Numbered from the stretch's first letter, positions 18,178-26,931 are shown. The stretch is 64,000 bases of DNA from Actinokineospora diospyrosa (GCF_024171925.1 NZ_JAMTCO010000011.1:186001-250000), one strand, 5' to 3'. The notes: generated from the sequence alone by a model not told the origin. Made by a program: numbers and translations.

Positions 18178-18912
18178 GTGAACAAGCCAATCGCAGTAGT
18201 CACCGGGGCGAGCGCGGGCATCGGGGCGGCAACCGCCCGGCACCTGGCCGCTGCCGGTTTCCACGTCGTGCTCGGCGCCCGGCGGCTGGACCGGCTGGCC
18301 GAGGTGGCCGGATCGGTCGGCGGCGACGCGATCGAACTGGATGTGACGGACCCGGCGTCGGTCGAGGCGTTCGCCAACCGGGTTCCAGAGTGCCACGTGC
18401 TGGTGAACAACGCCGGTGGCGCCAAGGGCCTCGACCGGGTCGACGCCGCCGACGAGCAGCGCTGGCGGTGGATGTTCGAGGCGAATGTGCTCGGCACGCT
18501 GCGGGTCACCAAAGCGCTGCTGCCCAAGCTGATCGCCTCCGGCAACGGCCACGTGGTGACCGTCACGTCCATCGCCGCCATCGAGGTCTACGACGGCGGC
18601 GCGGGCTACACCGCCGCCAAGCACGCCCAGTCGGCGCTGCACCGGACCCTGCGCGGGGAGTTCCTCGGCGAGCCGCTGCGGTTCACCGAGATCCTGCCCG
18701 GCATGGTCGAGACCGAGTTCTCCGCCGTGCGCTTCGACGGCGACACCGAGCGCGCCGAGAAGGTCTACCAGGGCATCGACCCGCTGACCGCCGACGACGT
18801 CGCCGAGGTGATCGCCTTCGCCGTCACCCGCCCACCGCACGTCAACCTGGACCAGATCGTGCTCAAGCCCCGGGCCCAGGCCTCGGCGACCAGGGCCCAC
18901 CGCACCGGTTGA
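18178..18912 (+). CDS. SDR family NAD(P)-dependent oxidoreductase (YdfG/Rv0484c-like)
   Basis: A classical short-chain dehydrogenase of 244 residues. It has the cofactor motif TGASAGIGAATA, the NNAGG motif, a catalytic Ser in VTSIAAIE and the YTAAKHA (YxxxK) active site. The C-terminal region PADDVAEVIAFAVTRPPHVN is typical of the YdfG subgroup (3-hydroxy acid or serine dehydrogenase-like). The GTG start at 18178 is preceded by AGGA. It is divergent from the L,D-transpeptidase, as Rv0484c is from Rv0483. Substrate unknown. Confidence 0.88.
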   Translation: MNKPIAVVTGASAGIGAATARHLAAAGFHVVLGARRLDRLAEVAGSVGGDAIELDVTDPASVEAFANRVPECHVLVNNAGGAKGLDRVDAADEQRWRWMFEANVLGTLRVTKALLPKLIASGNGHVVTVTSIAAIEVYDGGAGYTAAKHAQSALHRTLRGEFLGEPLRFTEILPGMVETEFSAVRFDGDTERAEKVYQGIDPLTADDVAEVIAFAVTRPPHVNLDQIVLKPRAQASATRAHRTG

Positions 18913-18953
18913 CCCCCGCGCGGCGCCCCGCGGTGACCGGTCCAGCGCGGTGA

Positions 18954-20051
18954 CTAGTCCAGGGCGCAGTTGATCAGGATCGGTTCGGCGTGCAGGTCCA
19001 CCCCGAACGCGTCCCTGACCCCGTCGCGGACCTGCTTGGCCAACCCGAGCAGGTCCGCCGTGGTCGCCTCGCCCCGGTTGGTCAGCGCGAGGGTGTGCTT
19101 GCCCGACAACCCCGCCCGCCCGTACGCGAAGCCCTTCCCGAACCCGGCCCGCTCGATCAGCCAGGCAGCGGAGAGCTTCGCGGCGCCGGGCCCCGCCGGG
19201 TAGCGCGGCACCGTGACCTCCGCCCCCACCACGGCGACGATCCGCTCCAGCACCTCGTCGACGGCGGCCAGCGGGATGATCGGGTTCGTGAAGAACGACC
19301 CCGCACTCCACGTGTCGTGGTCGGTGGGGTCGAGGACCATGCCCTTACCCCGCCGCAAGTCCACGACGGCCGCCCGCGCATCGGCCACCGGCACCCGTTC
19401 GTCCTGCCGGACCCCGAGCGCCCGCGCCAACTCGGTGTACCGAATCGGCGCGGAAAGCCCGTCGTCCGACAGCTCGAACCGAGCCCGCAGCACGACCGCG
19501 CGATCGGTGCCCTTGAGGATGCTGGTGCGGTAGTCCAACCCCAACTCGTCGGTGCGCAGCGTGCGGACCTCCCCGGTGGCCCGGTCGAGCAGGTCGACCG
19601 ACACCAGCACCTGCGAGACCTCGACCCCGTACGCCCCCACGTTCTGCACCGGCGTCGCCCCGACCAGCCCCGGGATCCCGGACAGGCACTCCAGCCCACC
19701 GAGCCCGGCCTCGACCGTGCCCGCCACAACGGTGTCCCAGTCCTCACCGGCCTCGACGGTCAGCTGCACCCGCCCCGGCTCGACACAGTCGATCTTGCTG
19801 CCGTGGTTGGCCACGAGCACCACCGTGCCGTCGAACCCGAGGTCCCCGATGACCAGGTTGGACCCACCACCGAGCACCAGCAGCGGCTCCCCGCTCCGAT
19901 CAACGGCCTTGACGGCGTCGACCACCTCGGCGGCCGAGGACGCGGTCACGAATCTGGCCGCGGGCCCACCAAGACGCAGCGTGGTGTAACCGGAGAGCGG
20001 GACACCGGAACGGACGTCGGCGCCGAGGGGAAGGCTGGTCACGGGCGCCAA
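18954..20051 (-). CDS. murB: UDP-N-acetylmuramate dehydrogenase
   Basis: Reduces UDP-GlcNAc-enolpyruvate to UDP-MurNAc in peptidoglycan synthesis, using NADPH and FAD. About 365 residues. The FAD-binding region reads VLGGGSNLVIGD and GIPGLVGATPVQNVGAYG. The catalytic Tyr-Arg region is LDYRTSILKG, and the proton-donor Ser is in WSAGSFFTNPI. Three starts are possible: TTG 20051 (GGGAGG 6 nt upstream, chosen), GTG 20042 and ATG 20069. Its 5' end abuts the divergent DUF2505 gene, as in mycobacteria. Confidence 0.93.
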   Translation of the reverse strand: MAPVTSLPLGADVRSGVPLSGYTTLRLGGPAARFVTASSAAEVVDAVKAVDRSGEPLLVLGGGSNLVIGDLGFDGTVVLVANHGSKIDCVEPGRVQLTVEAGEDWDTVVAGTVEAGLGGLECLSGIPGLVGATPVQNVGAYGVEVSQVLVSVDLLDRATGEVRTLRTDELGLDYRTSILKGTDRAVVLRARFELSDDGLSAPIRYTELARALGVRQDERVPVADARAAVVDLRRGKGMVLDPTDHDTWSAGSFFTNPIIPLAAVDEVLERIVAVVGAEVTVPRYPAGPGAAKLSAAWLIERAGFGKGFAYGRAGLSGKHTLALTNRGEATTADLLGLAKQVRDGVRDAFGVDLHAEPILINCALD

Positions 20052-20067
20052 CGGTAACCTCCCGCAC

Positions 20068-20553
20068 ATGGCCAGCCGTATCGAGCACCGCGCGGAGTTC
20101 ACCGCGCCCGCCGCCACCGTGCACGCCCGACTGGTGGACCGCGCCTTTCTCGAGGCCCGGCTCCGCGCCATCGGCGGCAAGGACGCCACCCTGGTCGAAC
20201 ACACCACCACCGGCGACGCGACCCACTACCGCCTGCGCCAGGGCATCGACTCAGCACACCTCCCGTCAGCGGTCCGCTCCCTGGTCAAGGGCGACCTGGT
20301 GGTCGAACGAACAGAAACCTGGCGTCCCGAGGGCACCGGCTTCACCGGCACCACAGCGGCCACCGTCTCCGGCATCCCCGGTGACATCAAGGGCCGCTAC
20401 ACCCTCACCGACACGGCCACCGGCAGCGAACTGCGAACCACCGCAGAGGTGAAGGTCCGCATCCCCCTGATCGGCGGGAAGATCGAATCGGTCATCGCCG
20501 ACCGGGTCCGCGACCTCCTCACCACCGAGGCCCGCTTCGCCGAGTCCTCGTGA
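20068..20553 (+). CDS. DUF2505 domain-containing protein (SRPBCC-like)
   Basis: A 161-residue protein of the DUF2505 family (Rv0481c-like), with an SRPBCC/START-type alpha-beta grip. The start is RIEHRAEFTAPAATVHARL, and the C-terminal helix contains GGKIESVIADRVRDLL. It is divergent from murB with overlapping 5' ends. The family is implied to bind a lipid or hydrophobic ligand by fold only. The function is unknown. Confidence 0.88.
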   Translation: MASRIEHRAEFTAPAATVHARLVDRAFLEARLRAIGGKDATLVEHTTTGDATHYRLRQGIDSAHLPSAVRSLVKGDLVVERTETWRPEGTGFTGTTAATVSGIPGDIKGRYTLTDTATGSELRTTAEVKVRIPLIGGKIESVIADRVRDLLTTEARFAESS

Positions 20554-20846
20554 CACCCACCCCCTTCCCCGGCTCATCCCGCAATGAAGCTCCCTGACCT
20601 CACGCCCCGCCGACCCGGCGCTGTCCCACCACCAGGGCAGTGCGTCCCGGTCCACGCGGTGCGCGGCCACATCAGCCGCAGTCACCCCGCCCCGCCCGCC
20701 CGACCGCTGACCAACCAGGTCGACTCGGCGCGGCTCCCAATGCACTGCCGCCAGCCCCACCTCGGGCCAACAGCACCATCGGGCCACCGGCGAGGCGGTC
20801 CGCGGCCGCACCTGCGCGCGGCTCGCCGCGACTCCGGGGTGCGCTG
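20554..20846. other. Spacer between DUF2505 gene and methyltransferase
   Basis: About 290 bp of GC-rich DNA. The frame of the following gene stays open upstream, but codon pattern and lack of similarity argue against extending it. I see no RNA gene or clear terminator. Confidence 0.5.
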
Positions 20847-21665
20847 ATGGCCAAGGTGCCGCGGTTGGCCGCGGGCCGGGCCCGCGCGTTGGGCGTCGCG
20901 ACCCGGGGGACCACCAACCCGAACCGACTGCGGCGGATAGACCGGTGGATGGCGGGCACACCCGCCGTCCAGTCCGCTTTGGACAGTCCAGACCCGTTGG
21001 TCGTCGACCTCGGGTACGGCGCGACCCCGGTGACCACACTGGAGTTGGCGACCCGCTTGCGCGCGGCACACCCCGGCGTGCGGGTACTCGGGTTGGAGAT
21101 CGATCCGGAACGGGTCGCTGCGGCGAAACCGATGGCGGAGCCGCCGTGGCTGGACTTCCGCCGCGGCGGGTTCGAGCTGGCCGGAGCCCGACCGGTGCTG
21201 CTGCGCGCGTTCAACGTGCTGCGGCAGTACACCGAGGCCGAGTCGTGGCAGTCCTGGGAGACGATGCTCGCCCGGTTGGCCCCCGGCGGACTGCTGGTGG
21301 AAGGCACCTGCGACGAGATCGGCCGACGCTGCAGCTGGGTGCTGCTGGACGCCGACGGCCCTAAGACCTTCACCCTGGCCTGCCTGCCCGCGGACCTGGA
21401 GCGGCCCTCTGACCTGGCCGAACGGCTGCCGAAAGCCCTGATCCACCGGAACGTGCCCGGCGAGCCGGTGTTCGACCTGCTGCGGGCGCTGGACGCGTGC
21501 TGGGCGACCGCGGCCCCGTTCGCCCCGTTCGGCCCGCGGGCGCGGTGGGTGGAGGCGGTGCGCCTGCTGGCGGGCGAGGGCTGGCCGGTTCTCGACAACC
21601 GACGGCGCTGGCGGCTCGGCGAGGTCACGCTGTCGTGGTCGGCGGTGGCGCCGAACCCGGCTTGA
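20847..21665 (+). CDS. Class I SAM-dependent methyltransferase-like protein
   Basis: A 272-residue protein with a Rossmann-type methyltransferase core. Motif I is LVVDLGYGATPVTTLEL, followed by an acidic residue at the end of strand 2 (VLGLEIDPERV) and RAFNVLRQYTE and LAPGGLLVEGTCDEIG as motifs post-I to III. The GC-rich N-terminus is basic. The substrate is unknown. ATG 20847 is the first start near the conserved part. The stop codon overlaps the -35 element of the following merR-type promoter. Confidence 0.78.
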   Translation: MAKVPRLAAGRARALGVATRGTTNPNRLRRIDRWMAGTPAVQSALDSPDPLVVDLGYGATPVTTLELATRLRAAHPGVRVLGLEIDPERVAAAKPMAEPPWLDFRRGGFELAGARPVLLRAFNVLRQYTEAESWQSWETMLARLAPGGLLVEGTCDEIGRRCSWVLLDADGPKTFTLACLPADLERPSDLAERLPKALIHRNVPGEPVFDLLRALDACWATAAPFAPFGPRARWVEAVRLLAGEGWPVLDNRRRWRLGEVTLSWSAVAPNPA

Positions 21666-21692
21666 CATTGACGCGGCGTCAACTCCTACCGT
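21662..21692 (+). promoter_or_regulatory. MerR-type promoter with 15-bp operator in a 19-bp spacer
   Basis: A -35 TTGACA (21662-21667) and a -10 TACCGT (21687-21692) are separated by 19 bp. This is the over-long spacer characteristic of MerR-family promoters. Inside the spacer lies the perfect 15-bp palindrome TTGACGCGGCGTCAA (21668-21682). It drives the TipA-like gene starting 40 bp downstream, which predicts autoregulation by DNA distortion. Confidence 0.8.
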
Positions 21693-21731
21693 TGGTGTCG
21701 GGCCGGAAAAGCCCAGGTAGGAGAGGTTCTG

Positions 21732-22469
21732 ATGGCGTGGTCGACAGCCCAGGTCGCCCGCATGTCGAAGGTGACGTCGCGGACGCTGCGGCACTACGAC
21801 GAGATCGGCCTGCTGCCGCCCGCGTGGGTGGGTGACAACGGGTACCGGTACTACGAGCAGGAGCAGCTGCTGCGGTTGCAGCAGATCCTCGTGCTGCGGG
21901 AGCTGGGTCTCGGCCTGGACGCGATCGGCGAGATCGTGCGCGACGGCGGGGACCGCGTGTCGGTGCTGCGCATGCACCACCGCTGGCTGCTCGCCGAGCG
22001 CGACCGGTTCGACCGGCTGGCCAGGACCGTCTCCAGAACCATCACCGATGTCGAGGAGGGAACCACCATGACCAAAACCGACCACTGGTTCGACGGTTTC
22101 GACGCCGCGACCCAGGAGCAGCTGCGCCAGGAGGCCCGCGAGCGCTGGGGCCCGGAGGTCGTCGACGCGTCCGCGCAGACGAGCTGGCAGCAGGGCCACG
22201 GCAAGGAGTGGGCCGCGATGCTGGCCGCGCTCGTCGAGCACATCGACGCGGACCGCACCCCGCGGGACCCGGCGGTGCAGGCCACGATCGACGGTCACTA
22301 CCGCTGGATCCAGGCGTTCTGGCAGCCCAACCGCCAGTCCTACATCGGCCTGGCCGACGTCTACGCCGATGACCCGCGGTTCCGGGCCAACTTCGACAAG
22401 ACCGACCCCCGCCTCGCCGAGTACCTCCGTGCGGCGATGACGGAGTACGCCAACAGCACGCTCTCCTAG
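21732..22469 (+). CDS. MerR family regulator with TipAS-type ligand-binding domain
   Basis: A 245-residue regulator. The N-terminal MerR HTH (WSTAQVARMSKVTSRTLRHY, then YRYYEQEQLLRLQQILVL) is followed by a coiled-coil dimerisation helix. The TipAS domain occupies about residues 110-245 and contains ARERWGPEVVDASAQTSWQQ. TipA proteins bind thiopeptide or other multidrug ligands and activate their own promoter. AGGAGAGG lies 7 nt upstream of the ATG. As in TipAL/TipAS, an internal ATG in the linker (MTKTDHWF, near 22068) follows GGAGGGAACCACC, so a shorter ligand-binding form may also be made. Confidence 0.9.
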   Translation: MAWSTAQVARMSKVTSRTLRHYDEIGLLPPAWVGDNGYRYYEQEQLLRLQQILVLRELGLGLDAIGEIVRDGGDRVSVLRMHHRWLLAERDRFDRLARTVSRTITDVEEGTTMTKTDHWFDGFDAATQEQLRQEARERWGPEVVDASAQTSWQQGHGKEWAAMLAALVEHIDADRTPRDPAVQATIDGHYRWIQAFWQPNRQSYIGLADVYADDPRFRANFDKTDPRLAEYLRAAMTEYANSTLS

Positions 22470-22534
22470 TGGCGCGACCCAGAACGTCGACCATGTCTCG
22501 ACCAACGCCCTGAGTCGAGCCGCTAGCCACCGGC

Positions 22535-22562
22535 GGCTGGTGGCCGCACCCGGCCACCAGCC
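22535..22562. terminator. Hairpin downstream of the TipA-like gene
   Basis: An 11-bp perfect stem (GGCTGGTGGCC / GGCCACCAGCC) with a 6-nt loop lies 66 bp after the stop. There is no T-run, as is common in high-GC actinobacteria. Confidence 0.5.
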
Positions 22563-22709
22563 CGCCCGCTGGTCGGCGAGGACCGGGTGCGGCCACGACC
22601 GTTGACCCAAAGCACGCCGGATCCACCGCCACAGTGCGCGCACGGACGAACACGCAGCGCGCATCGGGCGCCGGGCTGCCAAGTGGACAAGGGCTGCGAG
22701 GATTGGCGC

Positions 22710-23582
22710 GTGCCGAATGAGCGTCGTTATGTGATCAGGTTGGGGTGTCCGGACCGGACCGGCATCGTCGCGCGGATCGCCGGGTTCCTCGCCGATGCGG
22801 GCGGGTGGATCGTCGAGGCGTCGTACCACACCGACCCGGAGACCAACTGGTTCTTCACCCGCCAAGAAGTGCGGGCCGACTCGCTCGCGTTCGAGGTGGA
22901 CGAACTGCGGGCGCGGTTCGGCGCGGTGGCCCGCGAGTTGAGCCCGGCCGCGGACTGGAGCGTGGTGGACACCGGGGTGCGCCGCCGGGTGGTGATCCTG
23001 GTGTCGAAGGAGGGGCACTGCCTCTACGACCTGCTCGGCCGGGTGCACAGCGGCGAGTTGGACGTCGACGTGCGGGCGGTCGTCGGCAACCACGCCGACC
23101 TCGCCCCGATCACCCGGGCGCACGGCATCCCGTTCCACCACGTGCCCTTCCCCGCGGCGGACGCCGAGGGCAAGGCCGCCGCGTTCGCACAGCTGCGGCA
23201 ACTGGTGGACGCCAACACCCCGGACGCGATCGTGCTTGCGCGGTTCATGCAGGTGGTGCCGCCGGAGCTGTGCGCGGACTGGGCCGGGCGGGCGCTCAAC
23301 ATCCACCACAGCTTCCTGCCCTCCTTCGTCGGCGCGCGCCCCTACCACCAGGCCCACAAGCGGGGGGTCAAGCTCATCGGCGCGACCTGCCACTACGTGA
23401 CGGCCGAACTGGACCAGGGTCCGATCGTCGAGCAGAACGTGATCCGGGTGGACCACAAGGACTCCATCGCCGACATGGTGCGCAAGGGCCGCGACATCGA
23501 GAAGGTCGTGCTGGCGCGTGGGTTGCGGGCGCACCTGGAGGGCCGAATCCTGCTGCACGGCAACAAGACGGTGGTGTTCTGA
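22710..23582 (+). CDS. purU: Formyltetrahydrofolate deformylase
   Basis: Hydrolyses 10-formyl-THF to THF and formate, balancing one-carbon pools. 290 residues. The N-terminal ACT domain (IRLGCPDRTGIVARIAGFLA) senses metabolites. The formyltransferase-like C-terminal domain has the catalytic Asn/His motif LNIHHSFLPSF and the Asp in TAELDQGPIVEQ. GTG 22710 is preceded by GCGAGGATTGG. The ACT-plus-hydrolase arrangement separates it from GART enzymes. Confidence 0.94.
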   Translation: MPNERRYVIRLGCPDRTGIVARIAGFLADAGGWIVEASYHTDPETNWFFTRQEVRADSLAFEVDELRARFGAVARELSPAADWSVVDTGVRRRVVILVSKEGHCLYDLLGRVHSGELDVDVRAVVGNHADLAPITRAHGIPFHHVPFPAADAEGKAAAFAQLRQLVDANTPDAIVLARFMQVVPPELCADWAGRALNIHHSFLPSFVGARPYHQAHKRGVKLIGATCHYVTAELDQGPIVEQNVIRVDHKDSIADMVRKGRDIEKVVLARGLRAHLEGRILLHGNKTVVF

Positions 23583-23818
23583 TCGGGGACGGACCCGGGA
23601 CCGGCTGGGGACGTGTTGGCGCACAACGATTTCCTCGGTGAGTTGGACTCGCTTTCTGATTCCAAGGTAGGCGCGGGTTCCGGGGCTGTCATTGACACGA
23701 TCGGGTGTGGATAGCCGTTTGACGAACGGGCGAGTTCCCGCTATGCCCGCTAATTCGGTTGCGACACAAGGCAAACACGCGGCACGATCTTGGTGTGACC
23801 ACTGGGGAGGTTCGCACC

Positions 23819-24646
23819 ATGCATGTCCAAGAGTTGTCCACTACTGACCTGATTCCCTGCCTTACGCTCGCCGCCGACCGCGAGTGGCCTTACGAGGACC
23901 GCAAATGGGAGTTCCTGCTCGATGTCGGGCAGGGTTACGGGATCGTCGACCAGTCGGGGGACTTGGTCGCGTCCACCATCTTGACCACATCCGGGGACTT
24001 GGCCGCGATCAGCATGGTGCTGGTCGCCACCAAGTACGCACGGCAAGGCCTGGGCACCCGCGTGGTTCGCCACGCGGTTGCCCAGGCGGGCGAGGCGACC
24101 GTGCACCTGCACGCGACCTCGACGGGCCGCCCCCTCTACGAACGACTCGGCTTCCGCTCATTGACGGAGGTCGACGCCCGTACCGGCGTTCTCAAAGCCG
24201 GGCCGAGTAGGCGAACCACAGTGGCGGACCAGGGGGACCTGGCCGCCATTTTGGCGTTTGACGCGGCGACGTTCGGCGTGGACCGATCCAACGTCCTGTC
24301 AGGACTATTCGACTTCGCCGACCGCGTGCGCGTGGTCGAGCGGGATGGCGAGCTTGTCGGCTACGCGTCGAGTTGGCGTCCCGGCACCAAGATGCAATCC
24401 ACGATCCTTGGTCCCGTCATCGCAGTTGACCCTGCCGATGCTCGCGCACTCATCGCCGACTTGGCAGCAGACGCCAACGGCCCGATCCGGGTCGACATCG
24501 ACAACAAGCACCCAGAACTGGGCCAGTGGCTGGCCGAGCACGGTCTAGAGCCGGTGTTCCGCTGCGATCTGATGACTCTTGGCGGTCGCCCACTACCCGG
24601 CGACCGCCAAGCCATTCATGCCCCGTTCATGCAAGCGTTGGGCTAG
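23819..24646 (+). CDS. GNAT family N-acetyltransferase (tandem GNAT)
   Basis: A 275-residue protein built from two GNAT-like halves. The N-terminal half has the acetyl-CoA loop in VATKYARQGLGTRVV and a typical STGRPLYERLGF end. The C-terminal half (from about residue 120) resembles the YitH/HmoX-type C-terminal GNAT domain, with VVERDGELVGYAS and a final PVFRCDLMTLG strand. ATG 23819 follows GGGGAGG at 8 nt. Its substrate is unknown. Codon use is less GC-biased than in the core genes nearby. Confidence 0.85.
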   Translation: MHVQELSTTDLIPCLTLAADREWPYEDRKWEFLLDVGQGYGIVDQSGDLVASTILTTSGDLAAISMVLVATKYARQGLGTRVVRHAVAQAGEATVHLHATSTGRPLYERLGFRSLTEVDARTGVLKAGPSRRTTVADQGDLAAILAFDAATFGVDRSNVLSGLFDFADRVRVVERDGELVGYASSWRPGTKMQSTILGPVIAVDPADARALIADLAADANGPIRVDIDNKHPELGQWLAEHGLEPVFRCDLMTLGGRPLPGDRQAIHAPFMQALG

Positions 24647-24650
24647 GCAC

Positions 24651-25088
24651 CTAGAGCGCCGCGGCGAGGTTGGCCAACAACTCGTCGTGGATGCGCTTAA
24701 GTCCGGCGGGCGCGAAGGTGCGCTCGAAGAAGCCCTTGACGCCGTTGGCGCCTTCCCAGGTCGTGGCGATCCGCACAGTCGAGGTGGCGTCGTTGCCCTC
24801 GACCGTCCACGTGGTGACCAAGGTGGAGTTACGGTCCGCTTCGACCAGCGCACCCGGGGTGGGTTCGCTCACCTCGAACAGGCAGTCCCGCACCCGCTTC
24901 TTGGTGGCCTGCAGTCGCCAGTGCACTACCGTTCCCGCGCCGGTGCCCCCGGACTTGACCTCGTAGTCGCTGAAGTGTCCGGTGAGGATCCGCGACCGGG
25001 TCTCCCGGTAGTCGGCCACGGCCGCGCGGACGCGGTCGACGGGGGCGGCGATCGTGCGTTCGGCGAGCGCCTGGACCTGGTTCATCAT
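24651..25088 (-). CDS. SRPBCC family protein
   Basis: A polyketide-cyclase/START-like protein of about 145 residues. It begins ALAERTIAAPVDRVRAAVAD, typical of the family, and ends with a long helix (GLKRIHDELLANLAAAL). Two consecutive ATG codons (25088 and 25085) follow GGAGA. It is divergent from the LOG-like gene across 40 bp. The ligand is unknown. Confidence 0.82.
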   Translation of the reverse strand: MMNQVQALAERTIAAPVDRVRAAVADYRETRSRILTGHFSDYEVKSGGTGAGTVVHWRLQATKKRVRDCLFEVSEPTPGALVEADRNSTLVTTWTVEGNDATSTVRIATTWEGANGVKGFFERTFAPAGLKRIHDELLANLAAAL

Positions 25089-25128
25089 TCTCCGTACGTC
25101 GGTTACCTGGCGTCCGTAGGCTACCGCC

Positions 25129-26250
25129 GTGCGCCTCGAGATCGCCGATTTGTCAAGCCTGCGCGAGCACCGTGAGAACGGGCTGGACCTGCGCAATGCC
25201 GTTCTTGTCCGGTTAGACCTAACGGACCCCGGTGACGACGCCTTACTCCGTACCTCCCTTGACGGTGCCCTGTTCCTGGGTTGCACGTTGCGCCCAGAGA
25301 GCCAGCGACGCGCCCACGCGGCAGGTGCCCTGTTGTTCCCGGCGGTGCCGGGCCTGCCGTACGAGGTGTACCGGTCGCACCTCTATACGCCGGAAGAGCT
25401 CTTCGAGGACTTCGATCCGGACCATCCCGAGACCTACGCGCTCACCCCCGACGCACGGATCTATCAACACACGCGCGAACAGGGCTACCCGCCGGACCCG
25501 CTGCACGCCTTGGCCGAGCGGCTGCACGACCACGGCATCAGCGAGGCTCTAAGCGACATCCTCACCGGTATGCCTATCGCGGTGATGGGTGGTCACGCTC
25601 TCACTCGCGACTCTGACGGCTATCGCAGCGCGGTGGAGCTAGGCGTGCTGTTGGGCCAGGCGGGGTTCACCGTGCTGACCGGCGGCGGCCCGGGTGCCAT
25701 GGAGGCCGTGCCGCTGGGTGTTCGGTTGGCCGACATGTCCGGTGTGGACGACGTGGTGAAGGTCTTGTCGGCAGCTCCGAAGTTCGCCAGCGGCACGACA
25801 GTGGACGCGGCGGAGATCGGCCGTTGGTTGGCCGCAGGCCTGGCGGTAGATCTACCGACCAGCAGCCTCCCTCGAACCATCGGCTTGCCCACCTGGTTTT
25901 ACGGGCACGAACCGCCCAATCCATTCTGCGAGTTGCACGCGAAGTACTTCGAGAACTCGGTTCGCGAAGAGGGCCTGCTGACCGTGGCAACGGGCGGCAT
26001 TATCTACACCCCGGGTAGCGCGGGCACCGTGCAAGAAGTGTTCCAGGATTACACCCAGAATCACTACGGCTCGGTTGGCCCTGCCGCGCCCATGGTGTTC
26101 CTCGGCGAGCGGTTCTGGACCGAAGAGGTCCCGGCCGCGCCATTGGTACGCAAACTCGCCAAGGGGCGTCCGGCGGAGCAGTGGATCCTGGTCACCGATG
26201 ACGCTACCGAGGCTGTCTCGTTCCTCGAGTCTTACACCTCAGTCCAGTAG
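25129..26250 (+). CDS. LOG family (Rossmann-fold nucleotide-binding) protein with long N-terminal extension
   Basis: 373 residues. The C-terminal 230 residues show the LOG/lysine decarboxylase-like fold: AVMGGHALTRDS, VLTGGGPGAMEAVPLG and TPGSAGTVQEVFQD, which corresponds to the PGGxGTxxE motif with GSAGT. The family includes cytokinin-nucleotide phosphoribohydrolases. The N-terminal 140 residues are an extra region (DPDHPETYALTPDARIYQHT) not found in the short enzymes. GTG 25129 is the start. Its last 12 bp overlap the end of the convergent response-regulator gene. Biochemical role unknown. Confidence 0.8.
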   Translation: MRLEIADLSSLREHRENGLDLRNAVLVRLDLTDPGDDALLRTSLDGALFLGCTLRPESQRRAHAAGALLFPAVPGLPYEVYRSHLYTPEELFEDFDPDHPETYALTPDARIYQHTREQGYPPDPLHALAERLHDHGISEALSDILTGMPIAVMGGHALTRDSDGYRSAVELGVLLGQAGFTVLTGGGPGAMEAVPLGVRLADMSGVDDVVKVLSAAPKFASGTTVDAAEIGRWLAAGLAVDLPTSSLPRTIGLPTWFYGHEPPNPFCELHAKYFENSVREEGLLTVATGGIIYTPGSAGTVQEVFQDYTQNHYGSVGPAAPMVFLGERFWTEEVPAAPLVRKLAKGRPAEQWILVTDDATEAVSFLESYTSVQ

Positions 26251-26931
26251 ACCGGCGCGCTGCGCTAGAACGGCGGCGGTGACCCGGTTGGCGCAACCGG
26301 TAGCGGCAAGGATCTCGGAGACGTAGCCGCGCACGGTGGAATCGGACAGGCGCAGTTCCTCGGCGATCTCACCGTTGCTGCGCCCCATCCCGACCAGCCT
26401 CAACACGTCGCGCAGCCGCGCGGAGAGCCGAGCGACCTCGGCGGCCGCGCCGATGCGGTCGAGGTGGTGGGTGGCCAGGTGGCCCATCAGGTCGTTGGTC
26501 AGCGTGGGGTCCAGCACGGCACCCCCGTTGGCCGCCACCCGCACGGCGCGCACGAGCTCGGCGGGCTCGATGTGCTTGAGCAGGAACCCCTTGGCGCCGA
26601 GCCGCAGCGCGGTGGCCACGGCCTGGTCGGCGTGGAAGGTGGTCAGCACGACAACCGCGGGCACTCTCGGCTGTCTGCGCAGTTCGCGCAGCGCGTCCAG
26701 GCCGTCCATCCGCGGCATGCGGAGGTCCAGCAGCAGGACGTCCAGTTCAGTGGTCCGGACCAGCTCAAGCGCGTCGGCGCCGTCGGCCCCCTCCGCGACG
26801 ACCGCCACGTCCGCGGCGGCCCCCAGGATCTTGGTGACGAAGGCGCGCGCCATCGGTTCGTCGTCGACGATCCCCACTCGAATGGTCGCCCGTTCAACAA
26901 CCGTGCCGTCGACTTCAGTCTGTGTAGTCAC
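26239..26931 (-). CDS. NarL/LuxR-family response regulator (orphan)
   Basis: 230 residues. The receiver has DDEP acidic residues, phosphoacceptor Asp69 in LLLDLRMPRMDG and Lys in GFLLKHIEPAE. The C-terminal GerE/LuxR HTH contains GRSNGEIAEELRLSDSTVRG. GTG 26931 is chosen because GAGAGGGG lies 7 nt upstream. No histidine kinase gene is adjacent. The 3' end overlaps the LOG gene. Confidence 0.9.
   Translation of the reverse strand: MTTQTEVDGTVVERATIRVGIVDDEPMARAFVTKILGAAADVAVVAEGADGADALELVRTTELDVLLLDLRMPRMDGLDALRELRRQPRVPAVVVLTTFHADQAVATALRLGAKGFLLKHIEPAELVRAVRVAANGGAVLDPTLTNDLMGHLATHHLDRIGAAAEVARLSARLRDVLRLVGMGRSNGEIAEELRLSDSTVRGYVSEILAATGCANRVTAAVLAQRAGLLD

Noticed and set aside
20682..23774. 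1030-codon open frame on the minus strand
   Set aside because: It is antisense to the methyltransferase, TipA-like, and purU genes, which have clear family motifs. Its translation is low-complexity and unlike any protein. It reflects the GC-rich third-codon bias.
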